From: Nitrospira sp.
GTDB taxonomy: Bacteria > Nitrospirota > Nitrospiria > Nitrospirales > Nitrospiraceae
NCBI GenBank assembly: GCA_015709715.1
Contig: CP054184.1
Coordinates: forward strand, 1,163,001-1,227,000
Reading direction: 5' to 3'
DNA: 64,000 bases
Both the position numbers and the translations under genes were made by a program. Under the pieces are notes generated by a model. That model made no database searches, had not been told where the DNA came from, and saw only the letters and a list, made by a program, of their open reading frames with translations. How positions within the stretch are numbered: position 1 is the first letter of the stretch; each line of letters opens with the position of its first letter. Below are positions 28,041 through 38,418 of the stretch, in pieces.

Positions 28041-28925
28041 ATGTCCGAACGGTTCGACCGAGTCGTCTCCATCATGGCCGCGTTGCGCGCTCCCGGAGGC
28101 TGCCCCTGGGATCGCAAGCAAACGCACGAATCGCTCAAACCCTATCTCATCGAAGAAACCTACGAGGCGCTCGACACGATCGACCGTCACGACTTCGCCA
28201 AGCTCAAGGAAGAATTGGGCGATGTCTTGCTGCAAGTCCTGTTTCACAGCCAGATCGGGTCTGAAGAGGGCACCTTCACCATCGACGACGTCCTCCAGCA
28301 TTTGAGCGACAAATTGGTACGCCGCCATCCGCATGTGTTCGGGGAAGGAGCCGTCGGTCAGCCGGCGCTCAACGCCGATCAAGTCGTTCACCGCTGGGAA
28401 GACATCAAACGGGCCGAACGCCAAGATGCAGGTAAGCCGCAGTCCGTCCTGCACGACATTCCCCAGGCCCTCCCGGCCTTGCTACGGGCCTACCAGACTC
28501 AGGTCCGTGCCGCCCGCGCCGGCTTCGATTGGCCGGATAGCCCCCAGGGCCTGGCTGCGGTGCTCTCCAAAGTGGAGGAAGAGATTGCCGAACTGCGGGA
28601 GGCGGTGCATGAGACGGACACATCCACACAGCCGACGCCCCAGACCAGCGCGGAGCTGGGCGATCTTCTCTTTTCATTGGTGAACGTGGCTCGACATCTG
28701 AAGGTGAACCCCGAAGAGGCGCTTCGACAAGCGACGAACCGTTTCAGCAGCCGGTTTCGCCACATTGAAACCCAAGCGGAGCGGAACGGTCGCACCGTCG
28801 ACGCACTCACGCCGGAGGAGATGGACCACTGGTGGGAAGAGGCCAAACGCCTTGAGCACAATGTTCAGCGGGAACTCCCGTCGCCCCACCCTGCGGCGGC
28901 GAGACAGGCAGAAACAGAGTCATGA
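28041..28925 (+). CDS. mazG: Nucleoside triphosphate pyrophosphohydrolase MazG
   Basis: Hydrolyses nucleoside triphosphates to monophosphates, cleaning the pool. The 294-residue, two-domain protein has the N-terminal APGGCPWDRKQTHESLKPY and the metal-binding EETYEAL ... KEELGDVLLQVLFH pattern, repeated in the C-terminal half (SAELGDLLFSLVNVARHL). The ATG at 28041 follows AAGGA. It overlaps the next gene by ATGA. Confidence 0.95.
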   Translation: MSERFDRVVSIMAALRAPGGCPWDRKQTHESLKPYLIEETYEALDTIDRHDFAKLKEELGDVLLQVLFHSQIGSEEGTFTIDDVLQHLSDKLVRRHPHVFGEGAVGQPALNADQVVHRWEDIKRAERQDAGKPQSVLHDIPQALPALLRAYQTQVRAARAGFDWPDSPQGLAAVLSKVEEEIAELREAVHETDTSTQPTPQTSAELGDLLFSLVNVARHLKVNPEEALRQATNRFSSRFRHIETQAERNGRTVDALTPEEMDHWWEEAKRLEHNVQRELPSPHPAAARQAETES

Positions 28926-29533
28926 GCGACGAGAATCCCTACCAAGAAGGCAAGCGGGCCGGCCTCCACCCCATGCTGGTGCTCTTCGGCGTCATTCTGG
29001 TGATGTGGCTGGTGATCAACTTGGCGGTGCCCAGCGGCAAACAGAAACAGGCGGCGGGCCCGGAAATTTCCCAGATCCCGATGGAGGATCCCGACGCCGC
29101 GCCGGTCATGTACAAGGCATCCGTCACCTTGACGGAGTTCAATGCGATCGGCATTCTCGTCCCCGCGCAGGTCACGACGAGCCAAGTCGTGAACCTGCTG
29201 AACCAATTCAAGCAGGCACGGCTGAATCAAACCCTACCCGGCCTGTTACCAGCGACCAGCCCCGGCCATAAACTCGGCGACCAGGCCGTGGGCGACCTCT
29301 ACATCTTCTCCGATCCGAAGTATGCGACGGAGGAAGTCGTTCGCACCCTCGCGCGGGGAGCCCATGCCCCGGGTGACCTCTACCCCCAGGCCATTCCCTT
29401 CGAAGAGGCGATGGAACATGTACGCGGCCACTACCGCATCGACCTCAACGACACCAGCAACCCCGATACCGGCTCGGTCGGCTTCGCAGACGATTCGGGG
29501 GTCCACAGCCGTCAATACCGTCGTATTTTCTGA
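28922..29533 (+). CDS. Membrane-anchored protein of unknown function
   Basis: A 203-residue protein with one transmembrane helix near the N-terminus (about residues 16-36: MLVLFGVILVMWLVINLAV). The remaining part would be outside the cytoplasm and shows alternating strands and helices but no known motif. Its ATG overlaps the mazG stop, so the two are co-translated. It ends before a convergent intergenic region. Confidence 0.75.
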   Translation: MSDENPYQEGKRAGLHPMLVLFGVILVMWLVINLAVPSGKQKQAAGPEISQIPMEDPDAAPVMYKASVTLTEFNAIGILVPAQVTTSQVVNLLNQFKQARLNQTLPGLLPATSPGHKLGDQAVGDLYIFSDPKYATEEVVRTLARGAHAPGDLYPQAIPFEEAMEHVRGHYRIDLNDTSNPDTGSVGFADDSGVHSRQYRRIF

Positions 29534-29773
29534 CCTTCCCGGCCCCTACTATTCTGTTCAATTCTGAACCTACTATCCCCAGGCTCCATTTGGCCCTAAA
29601 GAATGACCCTAGGTGTTTCCCGATTCCACAATATATAGTGGATTATTTTCCATGACCCCCAATGCCTAAAACTTGTGCAGGCCGCTGAACAACCTTTCTC
29701 TGCAAGGCGGAAAGCCGCCATGCCTGAGTTGTTCACACATTTATCCACAGATTCTGTGCGTGGAGGAAGGGAC
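29534..29773. other. AT-rich convergent intergenic region with two DnaA-box-like sites
   Basis: A 240-base gap between convergent genes. It holds TTGTTCACA (29729-29737) and TTATCCACA (29741-29749), both matching or nearly matching the DnaA-box consensus TTATNCACA and spaced 12 bases start to start. About 90 bases upstream is an AT-rich patch with an imperfect inverted repeat (CCAC-AATATATA-GTGG). A short hairpin GGCGG/CCGCC is at 29706-29719. No gene is seen. Confidence 0.35.
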
Positions 29774-30190
29774 TCAGAGGGCGAGCCCGACCGTCGCCGC
29801 GATCTCAGCGCGCAGGGTATCACGCTCCGCTTCGACCCAGGCTTCCAATTGCGGAAAGTATTGCGCAAGGGGTCCCGTAAAAGGCGGCAACAATACATCG
29901 CCGCGTTCCTGGAGAAACCCTTCGGCCTCGGCAATACGAAGCTTTTGATCACCGATCTTCCTGGAAAGCAATTTGTTGAGCAGCAGCTGCTGACCCGGGC
30001 TACCCGTCACATTGCCCACCAGCTTGGCTTTGACATAGTCCAATTCCTCGGCGAGTGCGATCTTCACCCGGACCGCATGCGTCGCCGCCCAGGTCGCCCG
30101 TTGAATGGAATAGTCATAGGACAGGACCGGCTCCCGAGGCTCGCGAAAGGGACCGGTCACGGTTGAAATGACGAGTTGATTGTTCATCAT
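29774..30190 (-). CDS. Protein of unknown function
   Basis: A 138-residue soluble protein, mostly helical from residue 40 on, with the start MMNNQLVISTVTGPF. Start chosen at 30190 from GGAAG six bases upstream; the frame continues upstream into the heme oxidase gene without meaning. It lies 40 bases after hemY on the same strand and may be the last gene of the heme unit. Not recognised. Confidence 0.7.
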   Translation of the reverse strand: MMNNQLVISTVTGPFREPREPVLSYDYSIQRATWAATHAVRVKIALAEELDYVKAKLVGNVTGSPGQQLLLNKLLSRKIGDQKLRIAEAEGFLQERGDVLLPPFTGPLAQYFPQLEAWVEAERDTLRAEIAATVGLAL

Positions 30191-30230
30191 GAGTCGCTTC
30201 CTTTTCTTCGCTGTGCCGACAGGCACGCAG

Positions 30231-31682
30231 TCAGTACAGAGTTTCCAGATAGCGGAGCATCCGCGTCGCGGTCTCTGTCCCGTCACGGATACAGTCCGGA
30301 ATCCCCACACCGCGATAAGCCGCGCCGGTCACCGCCAGTCCGCCGAATCGTGACAGGGCCGTCTCCAGTTGGGTCAGCCGATCGAGGTGGCCGATCGTGT
30401 ATTGCGGCATGGCACGGTGCCACCGATTCACCTCGACATAGTGTGGGGAGGCCTGCAACCCTACGATGGAAGCCAGGTCGTCGCGCACGCAACGAATCAG
30501 GGCCTCGTCGTCGCGCTGTAAAATGGCCTCTCGTCCCACCCCACCGAGATAGCAACGCACCGACACCTCACTGAGCGGCGCACGATGCGGCCATTTCAGC
30601 GAGGTCCAGGTCGCCGCGATCAAATCCCGGCCTTCGATGCGCGGCACCACGAAACCGAAGCCCTCCAACCGGTCGCCGACCGCCTTGCCGTCATAGACCA
30701 ACGAAATGGTTGCCGTCGAGGCATAGGGAATCATGTCCATCAAGCCGGCAGCCAAGGGCGTGAGCGGTCGGATCAACTCGGCGCTGATATAAGCCGGCGT
30801 TGCCAATACCAAGGCGTCCGCCGCGAGCGCAGTCCCGTCGCCGCAGATCACATCGTACTTCCAGCGCCCAGCGTGAGTCGATCGCACCCGCAAGGCCTCC
30901 GCTTGCACACCGGCCTTCAGCACACCACCCACCTGCCCGATCCTGGCAGCCAGGGCCTCCACCAAGTCGGCCAGCCCGTTTTTCAGCGTGACGAACATGG
31001 TATGCTGCGGGCCCTCGCCGGACGCCTGCTGCCCCCTGGCGCGCCGGGCCGCCATCATCCCCCGAATCACGCTGCCGTATGCCTGCTCCAACTCGTAAAA
31101 TCGCGGAAAGGTTGCCCGCAGGCTCATCTGCTCGGCATCGCCTGCATAGATCCCCGCCATGAGCGGTTCCATGACTCGCTCGCAGGCATGGCGTCCGAAC
31201 CGTCGGCGGAAAAAGGCCGCCAGCGACTCATCCTCGACCGCTCGGCGAGGCGGAATCAAGATATCGCACCCCATACGCGCGAGGTCGAGCCAGGACAACA
31301 AACCGCTGCGAAAGAATGGGCCGAGTTGGCTCGGCGTAAACGTCACCAGCCCTTCCGGCAACTCGTGCAACTGCCCACCCCACAGAACGCTGGCTTTCTT
31401 GGAAACCGGGTTGGTGTTGATCAGCTGATCGGCCAGCCCCAGCCGACGACAGAGGTCCATGGCCCAGGGTTTCTGGGAGAGGAAGGAGTCCGGCCCCGCT
31501 TCCATAACCAATTGCGCGACCCGGTGGGTCACGATTTTTCCACCCCACACTGGCGCCGCATCCAACAGCGTACAGGTCACGGGCAGATTCGCGGTCGCCG
31601 CCTGCTCCACAAGCGCGAGGGCCATGGAGAGTCCTGAGATTCCGCCACCGACGATGACGACTGACTTTGGGGTACGCGCCAC
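30231..31682 (-). CDS. hemY: Protoporphyrinogen oxidase (HemY/HemG type)
   Basis: Oxidises protoporphyrinogen IX to protoporphyrin IX with FAD, the penultimate heme step. The 483-residue protein starts with GTG; the dinucleotide-binding motif is VVIVGGGISGLSMALAL, and the C-terminus (GNAYRGVG-like: VTGAAYRGVGIPDCI) is typical of the flavin-containing oxygen-dependent enzyme. Some databases call this type hemG. It follows hemH after 11 bases in a hemE-hemH-hemY run. Confidence 0.94.
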   Translation of the reverse strand: MARTPKSVVIVGGGISGLSMALALVEQAATANLPVTCTLLDAAPVWGGKIVTHRVAQLVMEAGPDSFLSQKPWAMDLCRRLGLADQLINTNPVSKKASVLWGGQLHELPEGLVTFTPSQLGPFFRSGLLSWLDLARMGCDILIPPRRAVEDESLAAFFRRRFGRHACERVMEPLMAGIYAGDAEQMSLRATFPRFYELEQAYGSVIRGMMAARRARGQQASGEGPQHTMFVTLKNGLADLVEALAARIGQVGGVLKAGVQAEALRVRSTHAGRWKYDVICGDGTALAADALVLATPAYISAELIRPLTPLAAGLMDMIPYASTATISLVYDGKAVGDRLEGFGFVVPRIEGRDLIAATWTSLKWPHRAPLSEVSVRCYLGGVGREAILQRDDEALIRCVRDDLASIVGLQASPHYVEVNRWHRAMPQYTIGHLDRLTQLETALSRFGGLAVTGAAYRGVGIPDCIRDGTETATRMLRYLETLY

Positions 31683-31693
31683 AGGTGGTGCCG

Positions 31694-32659
31694 CTACTGG
31701 ACCAGGGAGGACTCGTGAGCCTCCACCACCGACGCCAGGATGTCGATCAGCGGAGCCGAGGCATTCAACATGGGAATGCGCTCCAGATGCAGGCCCTTGT
31801 CGCGGGCCAGTTGCTTCAACTCGATGTCGATATCGAAGAGGGTTTCCACATGGTCACAAATGAACCCGATGGGGGCAATGAGCACATCACGCTGCCCCTC
31901 CCGCGCCAACTCATCGACCATCCCTTCCACCGCCGGCCCCAGCCACGGTTCGCCGGAGCGGCCCTGACTCTGGTAAGCAAAACGCGTCGGCTGATTGCCC
32001 AGTTCCCGGGTGACCGCCTGTACGGTTCCCGCCACCTCCTGTGGATAGGGGTCCCCCATCGCCACCACGCGTTCCGGCAGGCTATGCGCCGTGAACAGGA
32101 CGGGGACCGTCGCTCGCACGTCTTCCGGAAATTGCGCCAGCACGCGGCGGATGTTCTCAACGATCGCCGCGATCAGCAAGGGGTGCCGATGCCAACTGGT
32201 GACATAACTCACGGGAAGCACACTCCCGAGCTCGACCCGCGCGTCCTCCACTTTTTTCATATAGGCGCCGATGCTGAGCGAGGAATATTGCGGAGCCATG
32301 CAGAGGCCGATGACGCGGTCCGGTTCGTCTTTGAGCAAGGCGGCATAGGCTTCTCTGATGTAAGGGTGCCAATGCCGTAAACCGACATAACAGCGATACC
32401 GCGTCCCACCCAGGCTATTCAGTCGGTCTTCCAGCGCCGCGGCCACCGTCCGGGTGATGTCGAGGACCGGCGATTTGCCGCCGGTAGCGCGATACCGCGC
32501 CCGAATCTCCTCCACCAATTCAGGCGGTGTAGGTCGTCCGCTTCGAACGTCCTTGAGGTAGGGTTCGACATTATCCAAGCAGTCCGGCCCCCCCATGGCC
32601 ATGAGCAACAGAGCCACCGATTCTTGGGATCCAGCCATCCGACCCATCGTCATCGTCAC
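31694..32659 (-). CDS. hemH: Ferrochelatase
   Basis: Inserts Fe2+ into protoporphyrin IX. The 321-residue protein has the substrate-side His in LFTAHSLPERV and the conserved Glu-containing region near PIGFICDHVETLFDID. Several starts are possible (Met 1, 3, 5 or 8). It lies three bases after the hemE stop and 11 before hemY. Confidence 0.95.
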   Translation of the reverse strand: MTMTMGRMAGSQESVALLLMAMGGPDCLDNVEPYLKDVRSGRPTPPELVEEIRARYRATGGKSPVLDITRTVAAALEDRLNSLGGTRYRCYVGLRHWHPYIREAYAALLKDEPDRVIGLCMAPQYSSLSIGAYMKKVEDARVELGSVLPVSYVTSWHRHPLLIAAIVENIRRVLAQFPEDVRATVPVLFTAHSLPERVVAMGDPYPQEVAGTVQAVTRELGNQPTRFAYQSQGRSGEPWLGPAVEGMVDELAREGQRDVLIAPIGFICDHVETLFDIDIELKQLARDKGLHLERIPMLNASAPLIDILASVVEAHESSLVQ

Positions 32660-32662
32660 TCT

Positions 32663-33700
32663 TTAACGCGCGCTGAGCTTGTGGACGAGATCGATGGCGG
32701 CAGCCACATGCTCGACCGGGGTACTGGGAAGAATGCCGTGGCCCAAGTTGAAGATATGCCCCGGGCGACCGGCAGCCCGACGGAGAATCTCCCTCACCCG
32801 CCGCTCGATTTCAGGAATCGGCCCGAACAGTGCGACCGGATCGAGATTCCCCTGCACGGCCCGGTCATGCCCTATGATGGCCCAGGCCTCGTCGAGGTGC
32901 ACGCGCCAATCGACGCCGATCACGTCCCCCCCGGCTTCCCGCATCGCCTTCAGGATCGCCGTCGTACCGGTCCCGAAGTGAATGAGCGGCACCCCCTCGT
33001 GTTTCAGCCCGTCGAAAATCAGCTGCACGTGCGGCATGACATATTCGGCATAGTCGCCTGCGGAGAGACAACCTACCCAGCTATCGAATACCTGCACGGC
33101 TTGGGCCCCCGCCTTGATCTGGCGCCGTAAGTAGCCGGTGATGACGCGTGCGAACGTGTCCATCAACCGGTGCCACGCGGTCGGATCGACATACATCATC
33201 TGTTTCGTCCGAATGTAATTGCGGGAGCTTCCGCCTTCGATGGCGTAACTGGCTAGGGTGAAGGGCGCGCCGGCAAAGCCAATCAGCGGAACACGACCGG
33301 CCAAGGTGCGTCGAGTCAGACTGATCGCATCCATCACATACTGCAGGTCCTCGTCGCCGAGCATCCTGAGCCGCTCCACCGCCGCCCTGTCTCGGACGGG
33401 ATTGTGGATCACCGGCCCCTCGCCTTCGGCAAACTCCAGCGACAACCCCATCGGTTCAAGCGGCAGCAAGATGTCGGCGAAAATAATCGCAGCATCAAGG
33501 GCGAACCGGTCGATAGGCTGGAGCGTGACCTCCGCCGCCAACTCCGGAGTCTTGCACAACTCCAGAATCGAATGTTTCTCGCGCAACCGCCGATACTCGA
33601 CCATGTATCGGCCGGCCTGGCGCATGAACCACACGGGGGTGCAATCGACCGGCTCGCGCCGGCATGCTTTGAGAAATCGATCGTTCATAGTGGGGCGCAT
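32663..33700 (-). CDS. hemE: Uroporphyrinogen decarboxylase
   Basis: Removes four carboxyl groups from uroporphyrinogen III. The 345-residue protein contains the signature PVWFMRQAGRYMVEYRRLR (conserved arginine loop) near the N-terminus and the catalytic Asp in ADILLPLEPMGL. It begins the hemE-hemH-hemY unit. ATG 33700 or 33688 may be the start; neither has a clear Shine-Dalgarno. Confidence 0.96.
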   Translation of the reverse strand: MRPTMNDRFLKACRREPVDCTPVWFMRQAGRYMVEYRRLREKHSILELCKTPELAAEVTLQPIDRFALDAAIIFADILLPLEPMGLSLEFAEGEGPVIHNPVRDRAAVERLRMLGDEDLQYVMDAISLTRRTLAGRVPLIGFAGAPFTLASYAIEGGSSRNYIRTKQMMYVDPTAWHRLMDTFARVITGYLRRQIKAGAQAVQVFDSWVGCLSAGDYAEYVMPHVQLIFDGLKHEGVPLIHFGTGTTAILKAMREAGGDVIGVDWRVHLDEAWAIIGHDRAVQGNLDPVALFGPIPEIERRVREILRRAAGRPGHIFNLGHGILPSTPVEHVAAAIDLVHKLSAR

Positions 33701-34036
33701 TGTAGTGGGGCAGTCTGAATGGAGTCAAACCATCGTCGGCACATCTGCGAGAATCACCCCCTTCCCTCCCTCTGCGCTCGTTTCGTAGGCAGGACTGCCG
33801 GCGAACGAAAAAATCTCAGGACATTTTCCCCGCGAAGTGTGTATAATCTTATCTCGTGTCGTCCACCCTGAGTCCTCTCGATCAGCCAACGGCACAACGA
33901 CTGTCTGACAAGCATTCAGCGGCCTTCTCCGTCTGCCCGTCACGAGCGCCGCGATGAGACCGTAACGTCAGTGGGACCACGGCGCGACACCCTGTAGCTC
34001 CTCGTCGATTCCCACCCATGCAAATCTGGAGGTGGC
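33701..34036. promoter_or_regulatory. Divergent intergenic region hemE/desaturase with a candidate promoter
   Basis: 336 bases between the hemE and desaturase starts, with no gene that I can support. On the plus strand TGTGTATAAT (TATAAT at 33842-33847) follows AGGACA (33818-33823) at 18 bases and could drive the desaturase gene about 190 bases downstream. The 5' leader would be long, and I saw no clear structured RNA in it. The minus-strand promoter for hemE is not evident. Confidence 0.35.
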
Positions 34037-35059
<1,023 letters not shown>

Positions 35060-35069
35060 GCGTGATGGA

Positions 35070-35096
35070 ACGGGCGGGCGCTTCACGCCCGCCCGT
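35070..35096. terminator. Strong hairpin between convergent genes
   Basis: An 11-base-pair stem ACGGGCGGGCG with CGCCCGCCCGT and loop CTTCA, just after the desaturase stop and just before the end of the convergent gene. No T run follows, so it may act in both directions or block readthrough. Confidence 0.55.
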
Positions 35097-35105
35097 CGCT
35101 CGCAC

Positions 35106-35576
35106 TCACCCCCACTCTGCTGCGTCGTCTCTCCGCTCCGTCCGACCATAGCGCGACGCTAACCGCGCCCGAATGTCCCGACTGATCGGATCCAGTGTCG
35201 CCGCTTCTTCCGCCGTCACGATCCATGCATCCTCCGACGCCAACTCGATACGGTAGTGCTGCTTTCTGATCGAGAACCATTCGATGTAGGGATGCGGCAC
35301 CAGGTTCGGATGCGGATCGAATGAAATGAGACTCACATCGCCGATCTGCGGAATCTCGACCTCACTCAGGACGTGGCCGGCCAGGTCTTCATCGGCAAAC
35401 CGGCTGTTCGTGAAACGAATCATCGTGCCAGCGATTTCCCCACGACAGTTGCCGACGAGATAGAATTCGACAGGGCCCAACACCGCAAACGTCATACGTC
35501 CCACCACAGTGCCTTCTTCCCGGTTATCGAGGAACCCCTCCTGCACCCATCGTCCATTGCCGAATTTCTGAGCCAC
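35106..35576 (-). CDS. Protein of unknown function
   Basis: A 156-residue, mostly beta-type soluble protein with N-terminus MAQKFGNGRWVQEGFLDN. No signal peptide, metal motif or known domain is visible. It lies 19 bases downstream of the EamA transporter on the same strand. Confidence 0.7.
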   Translation of the reverse strand: MAQKFGNGRWVQEGFLDNREEGTVVGRMTFAVLGPVEFYLVGNCRGEIAGTMIRFTNSRFADEDLAGHVLSEVEIPQIGDVSLISFDPHPNLVPHPYIEWFSIRKQHYRIELASEDAWIVTAEEAATLDPISRDIRARLASRYGRTERRDDAAEWG

Positions 35577-35595
35577 CTCATCCTCCCTTAGCGCG

Positions 35596-36435
35596 TCACG
35601 GCTCAGGCTCGCTCTTTGCCCAGGATCCGAACAAGACCCCTCCCAGGATCATCGCGCTGCCGAACCAGCCCTGCACATCCAACGATTCACCCAGAAAATA
35701 CCAGGCCAACCAGGCGGCGATCGCCGGCTCCGCGGCAAACAGCAAGGCCACCTGCTGAGCCGGCAGAAGCCGCTGCACCCACATCTGCACGGCGAAGGCC
35801 CCCGTCGCCAGCAACCCCGTGACTGACAACCCGACCAACAGGGCCCGCGTCGGCTCGAAGGCCGCACGCGACGGTACTTCCCACCACATAGCCGCAAAGA
35901 GCGCGACTGTCATGAACAGCAATTGCCACAGGAACAGGGATACTGAATCGGCCACCCGCGTATACCGCTCCAAGCAGGCGATGTGGGCGGCGAACGTCGC
36001 CGCGCTTCCCAAGGTCAATAGGTCACCGAGGTTGGCGGATGCCGTCGGCCGGACCAAAATCCAGAGGCCGACCATCGCGATAGCGTTGGCCAGCCACGTC
36101 CGCGCGCTCAGTCGCCGCAGATAGAGCGGCACGAACACGACGTACAGCACCGTGATGAAGGCGGAATTGGAAGCCGTGGTCCACTTCAGCCCGACCGTTT
36201 GGAGGACATACCCGAGAAAGAGCCACCCGGTCGCGATCAAGCTGGTGCGGAGCGTGAGGGCGTCCAGCACCAGACGACGCCGCACGCCCCACAGCACCAA
36301 CGAAACGGCAGTAAGTCCCAGTAGAAATCGCAGGAAGAGAAAGGCGAGCGGAGGGATTTGTTCAAGGGCGGCCTTCGTCGCTGGAAACGTGGCCCCCCAC
36401 ACGACGGTGGTGAGGAGCAGCGCAAGTTGAGGCAT
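35596..36435 (-). CDS. EamA/DMT-family transporter
   Basis: A 279-residue membrane protein with about ten transmembrane helices in two EamA repeats (first about 1-135, second about 145-275). The first repeat shows the common WGATFPATKAALEQIPPLAF pattern. Such carriers export metabolites or take up nucleotide-sugar-like compounds; the substrate is not predictable here. Confidence 0.9.
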   Translation of the reverse strand: MPQLALLLTTVVWGATFPATKAALEQIPPLAFLFLRFLLGLTAVSLVLWGVRRRLVLDALTLRTSLIATGWLFLGYVLQTVGLKWTTASNSAFITVLYVVFVPLYLRRLSARTWLANAIAMVGLWILVRPTASANLGDLLTLGSAATFAAHIACLERYTRVADSVSLFLWQLLFMTVALFAAMWWEVPSRAAFEPTRALLVGLSVTGLLATGAFAVQMWVQRLLPAQQVALLFAAEPAIAAWLAWYFLGESLDVQGWFGSAMILGGVLFGSWAKSEPEP

Positions 36436-36514
36436 GGTCGAACAGGATTCGGTCAGTGTGGCACGGCCAGCGACCGTTCCGGCATCACCGTCGGCGCAGG
36501 GCGTTGATCACCGC

Positions 36515-36718
36515 CTACGGTTTGCAGAGCACGCACTTTCGCTGGTCGGTGGTGCCGGCCTGTTCCATCGCCGCCAAGGCCCGTTCCTTGTCGGGGTAAT
36601 CGAACCATCCGCCCTCCCAAAAATCGCTGCTCGACACGATGGAGGGCACTTCCGCGCAGCGATCTCGATGGAGCGTCACTCGATCGATCCCCCGTGCGAT
36701 ATGAATCCAATAGCTCAT
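36515..36718 (-). CDS. Small conserved-looking protein with C-terminal CxxC
   Basis: A 67-residue soluble protein beginning MSYWIHIARGIDRV, with a Trp/Asp-rich middle (SDFWEGGWFDYPDKERALAA) and ending RKCVLCKP. Start chosen at 36718 where AGGA lies close upstream. Function unknown. Confidence 0.6.
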   Translation of the reverse strand: MSYWIHIARGIDRVTLHRDRCAEVPSIVSSSDFWEGGWFDYPDKERALAAMEQAGTTDQRKCVLCKP

Positions 36719-36862
36719 GATTCCTGTCCCGTTCCCCGTTGCACCCTTTCGTGGGCACCCTACCACGCGGCGCGACGAAAGGGCAATGCACGCACGCGCC
36801 GACGCCTGCGGCAGTCCCGCAATAATCACCGTTCAGTTGTGGGATGAAATCAGAGAATTGCG

Positions 36863-37039
36863 CTAAGGCAGGAGCTGCCACTCATCCTTCTCGATCACGG
36901 TCTTGACACCGGTCTCGAGCTTCTTGACATCGTCCTTGTCGAACAGGCGCATATACCGCTCGATGCGATCCGGGTCATCGATGCGCTCTTCTTGCATGAT
37001 CCCGCCGGAAGCCTTGTACCGCCGAATTAACATTGGCAT
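36863..37039 (-). CDS. Small soluble protein of unknown function
   Basis: A 58-residue, highly charged protein, MPMLIRRYKASGGIMQEERI..., ending in an acidic helix and DEWQLLP. Start at 37039 preceded by GGAGGA nine bases upstream. No cysteines or membrane span. Not recognised. Confidence 0.5.
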   Translation of the reverse strand: MPMLIRRYKASGGIMQEERIDDPDRIERYMRLFDKDDVKKLETGVKTVIEKDEWQLLP

Positions 37040-37161
37040 CTCAATCCATCCTCCAATTGTGACTCGCGTTTCCACGCCAAGATTCGGTACAATAGTGCAA
37101 AGTCACTCGCAGGGTCAAGCGCTTCCACCGTAGAAGTCCTGGGTCTTTCAAGGAGTCGGCC

Positions 37162-37479
37162 ATGCCGGTTTACGAATATCGCTGCGACCATTGTTCACAC
37201 CAGTTCGAGGCCACTCAATCCATGCATGCGCGGCCGGAGGACACGGTCTGCCCGCAGTGTACCGGCATGGGCGCGACACGTATGCTCTCGTCCTTTGCCT
37301 CCCAGGTCAAAGGTTCTCACAAGACCGGGTACGAGGAACAGAAGGCCTACAGCATGTTGAACGAGCGCATGCATCGGTTTTCCAAGCTGCCGCCGGCCAT
37401 GGGGAAACGGGTGCCCGTGACGCCTGAGATGATGTCGGGAGCCGATGCGGCTCCCCCCCCCGGAAACAACGAATCGTGA
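37162..37479 (+). CDS. FmdB-family zinc ribbon protein
   Basis: A 105-residue protein of the FmdB (CxxC-CxxC) regulator family: start MPVYEYRCDHCSHQFE, then CPQC around residue 31, giving a two-CxxC zinc ribbon. The tail (50-105) is low-complexity and Pro/Glu-rich. AAGGAGTC precedes the ATG. Family function is not settled. Confidence 0.88.
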   Translation: MPVYEYRCDHCSHQFEATQSMHARPEDTVCPQCTGMGATRMLSSFASQVKGSHKTGYEEQKAYSMLNERMHRFSKLPPAMGKRVPVTPEMMSGADAAPPPGNNES

Positions 37480-37581
37480 TCACCGCCGGCACGGATCCCG
37501 GACGGTGAGCCCATTCACTCACCCTTCCACGCAGGGACCTGAACCGACGCGGCGAAGGAGCGACAGGGAGTCTCGTCGAGC

Positions 37582-38406
37582 ATGGATAGTCGAATCAGCC
37601 TGTATGTCGGTCTGCTGCTGTTATGCCTGGTGAACGGACCGGCCTGGGCTGAAGTCGCAGGCTCGTTGGTGATTGCCGGCAACGGTCCCGAGCAGACGGT
37701 GATTGAGTCCCTCGCCCGCGCATTTGAAAAGGCCAACCCCCGGGCCTATGTCGATATCCTGTGGGACGACAACTCCAAGCCAGTCGAGATGGTCAAGGGC
37801 AAACAGGCCCAGATTGCCGTGACCGGCACCCCGGAAGAGGGCCTGCGCGCCTTGCAAATCGGATGGGACGGCATCGCCATCATGGTGCACCGCTCGAACT
37901 TCACCAAGGAAGTCACCTCGCAGGAAGTCGGCGAATTGTTCTCCGGCAAATTCAAGTTTTGGGCGGACTTGGGCGGGCCTGACACAAAAATCCTCCTGAT
38001 CGACCGGCCGCGGAATCAAAACAACCGCGACGCCTTCGAGCAGCAACTAGGCATCACCGGCAAGATTCCGGAAGGCACAAAGGTCATCCCGAAAGACGAG
38101 AAGGTCATCAAAACCATCGCCGGGACCCTTCCGCCCCTCTCCGCCGTGGCCTATCTGTCGCTCGGTCAGGCCTTGGAAGCCGTCGCCTCCGGCGTGCCGG
38201 TTCGCCTCTTGCCCGTCGATAAGGCGGAGCCGGAAACCCCGACCGTGAAAGACGGACGGTATCCGCTCCGGCGACCGGTGCTGCTCCTCTCGAGCATGGA
38301 GCCGAACCAGTTGGTCGAAGCATTTGCACAGTTTGCGCTGACGGACGAGGGCCAGAAGATCATCGGCGAATCCTATACTCCGCTCCCAAAGCCATCATCT
38401 CCATAA
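37582..38406 (+). CDS. PstS-like periplasmic substrate-binding protein
   Basis: A 274-residue protein with a signal peptide (1-21, ending GPAWAEV) and a PBP-like fold of the PstS type (GSLVIAGNGPEQTVIESLARAFEK). Its length is short for PstS and no ABC permease or ATPase genes lie nearby, so it may bind another oxyanion or act as an orphan sensor. Followed 12 bases later by the IPT/TIG protein. Confidence 0.82.
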   Translation: MDSRISLYVGLLLLCLVNGPAWAEVAGSLVIAGNGPEQTVIESLARAFEKANPRAYVDILWDDNSKPVEMVKGKQAQIAVTGTPEEGLRALQIGWDGIAIMVHRSNFTKEVTSQEVGELFSGKFKFWADLGGPDTKILLIDRPRNQNNRDAFEQQLGITGKIPEGTKVIPKDEKVIKTIAGTLPPLSAVAYLSLGQALEAVASGVPVRLLPVDKAEPETPTVKDGRYPLRRPVLLLSSMEPNQLVEAFAQFALTDEGQKIIGESYTPLPKPSSP

Positions 38407-38418
38407 AAGGAGGCATTC

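Noticed and set aside
33838-33846. DnaA box (reverse TTATACACA) upstream of hemE
   Set aside because: Same TGTGTATAAT pattern, placed as a promoter for the desaturase gene; a single site does not make an origin.
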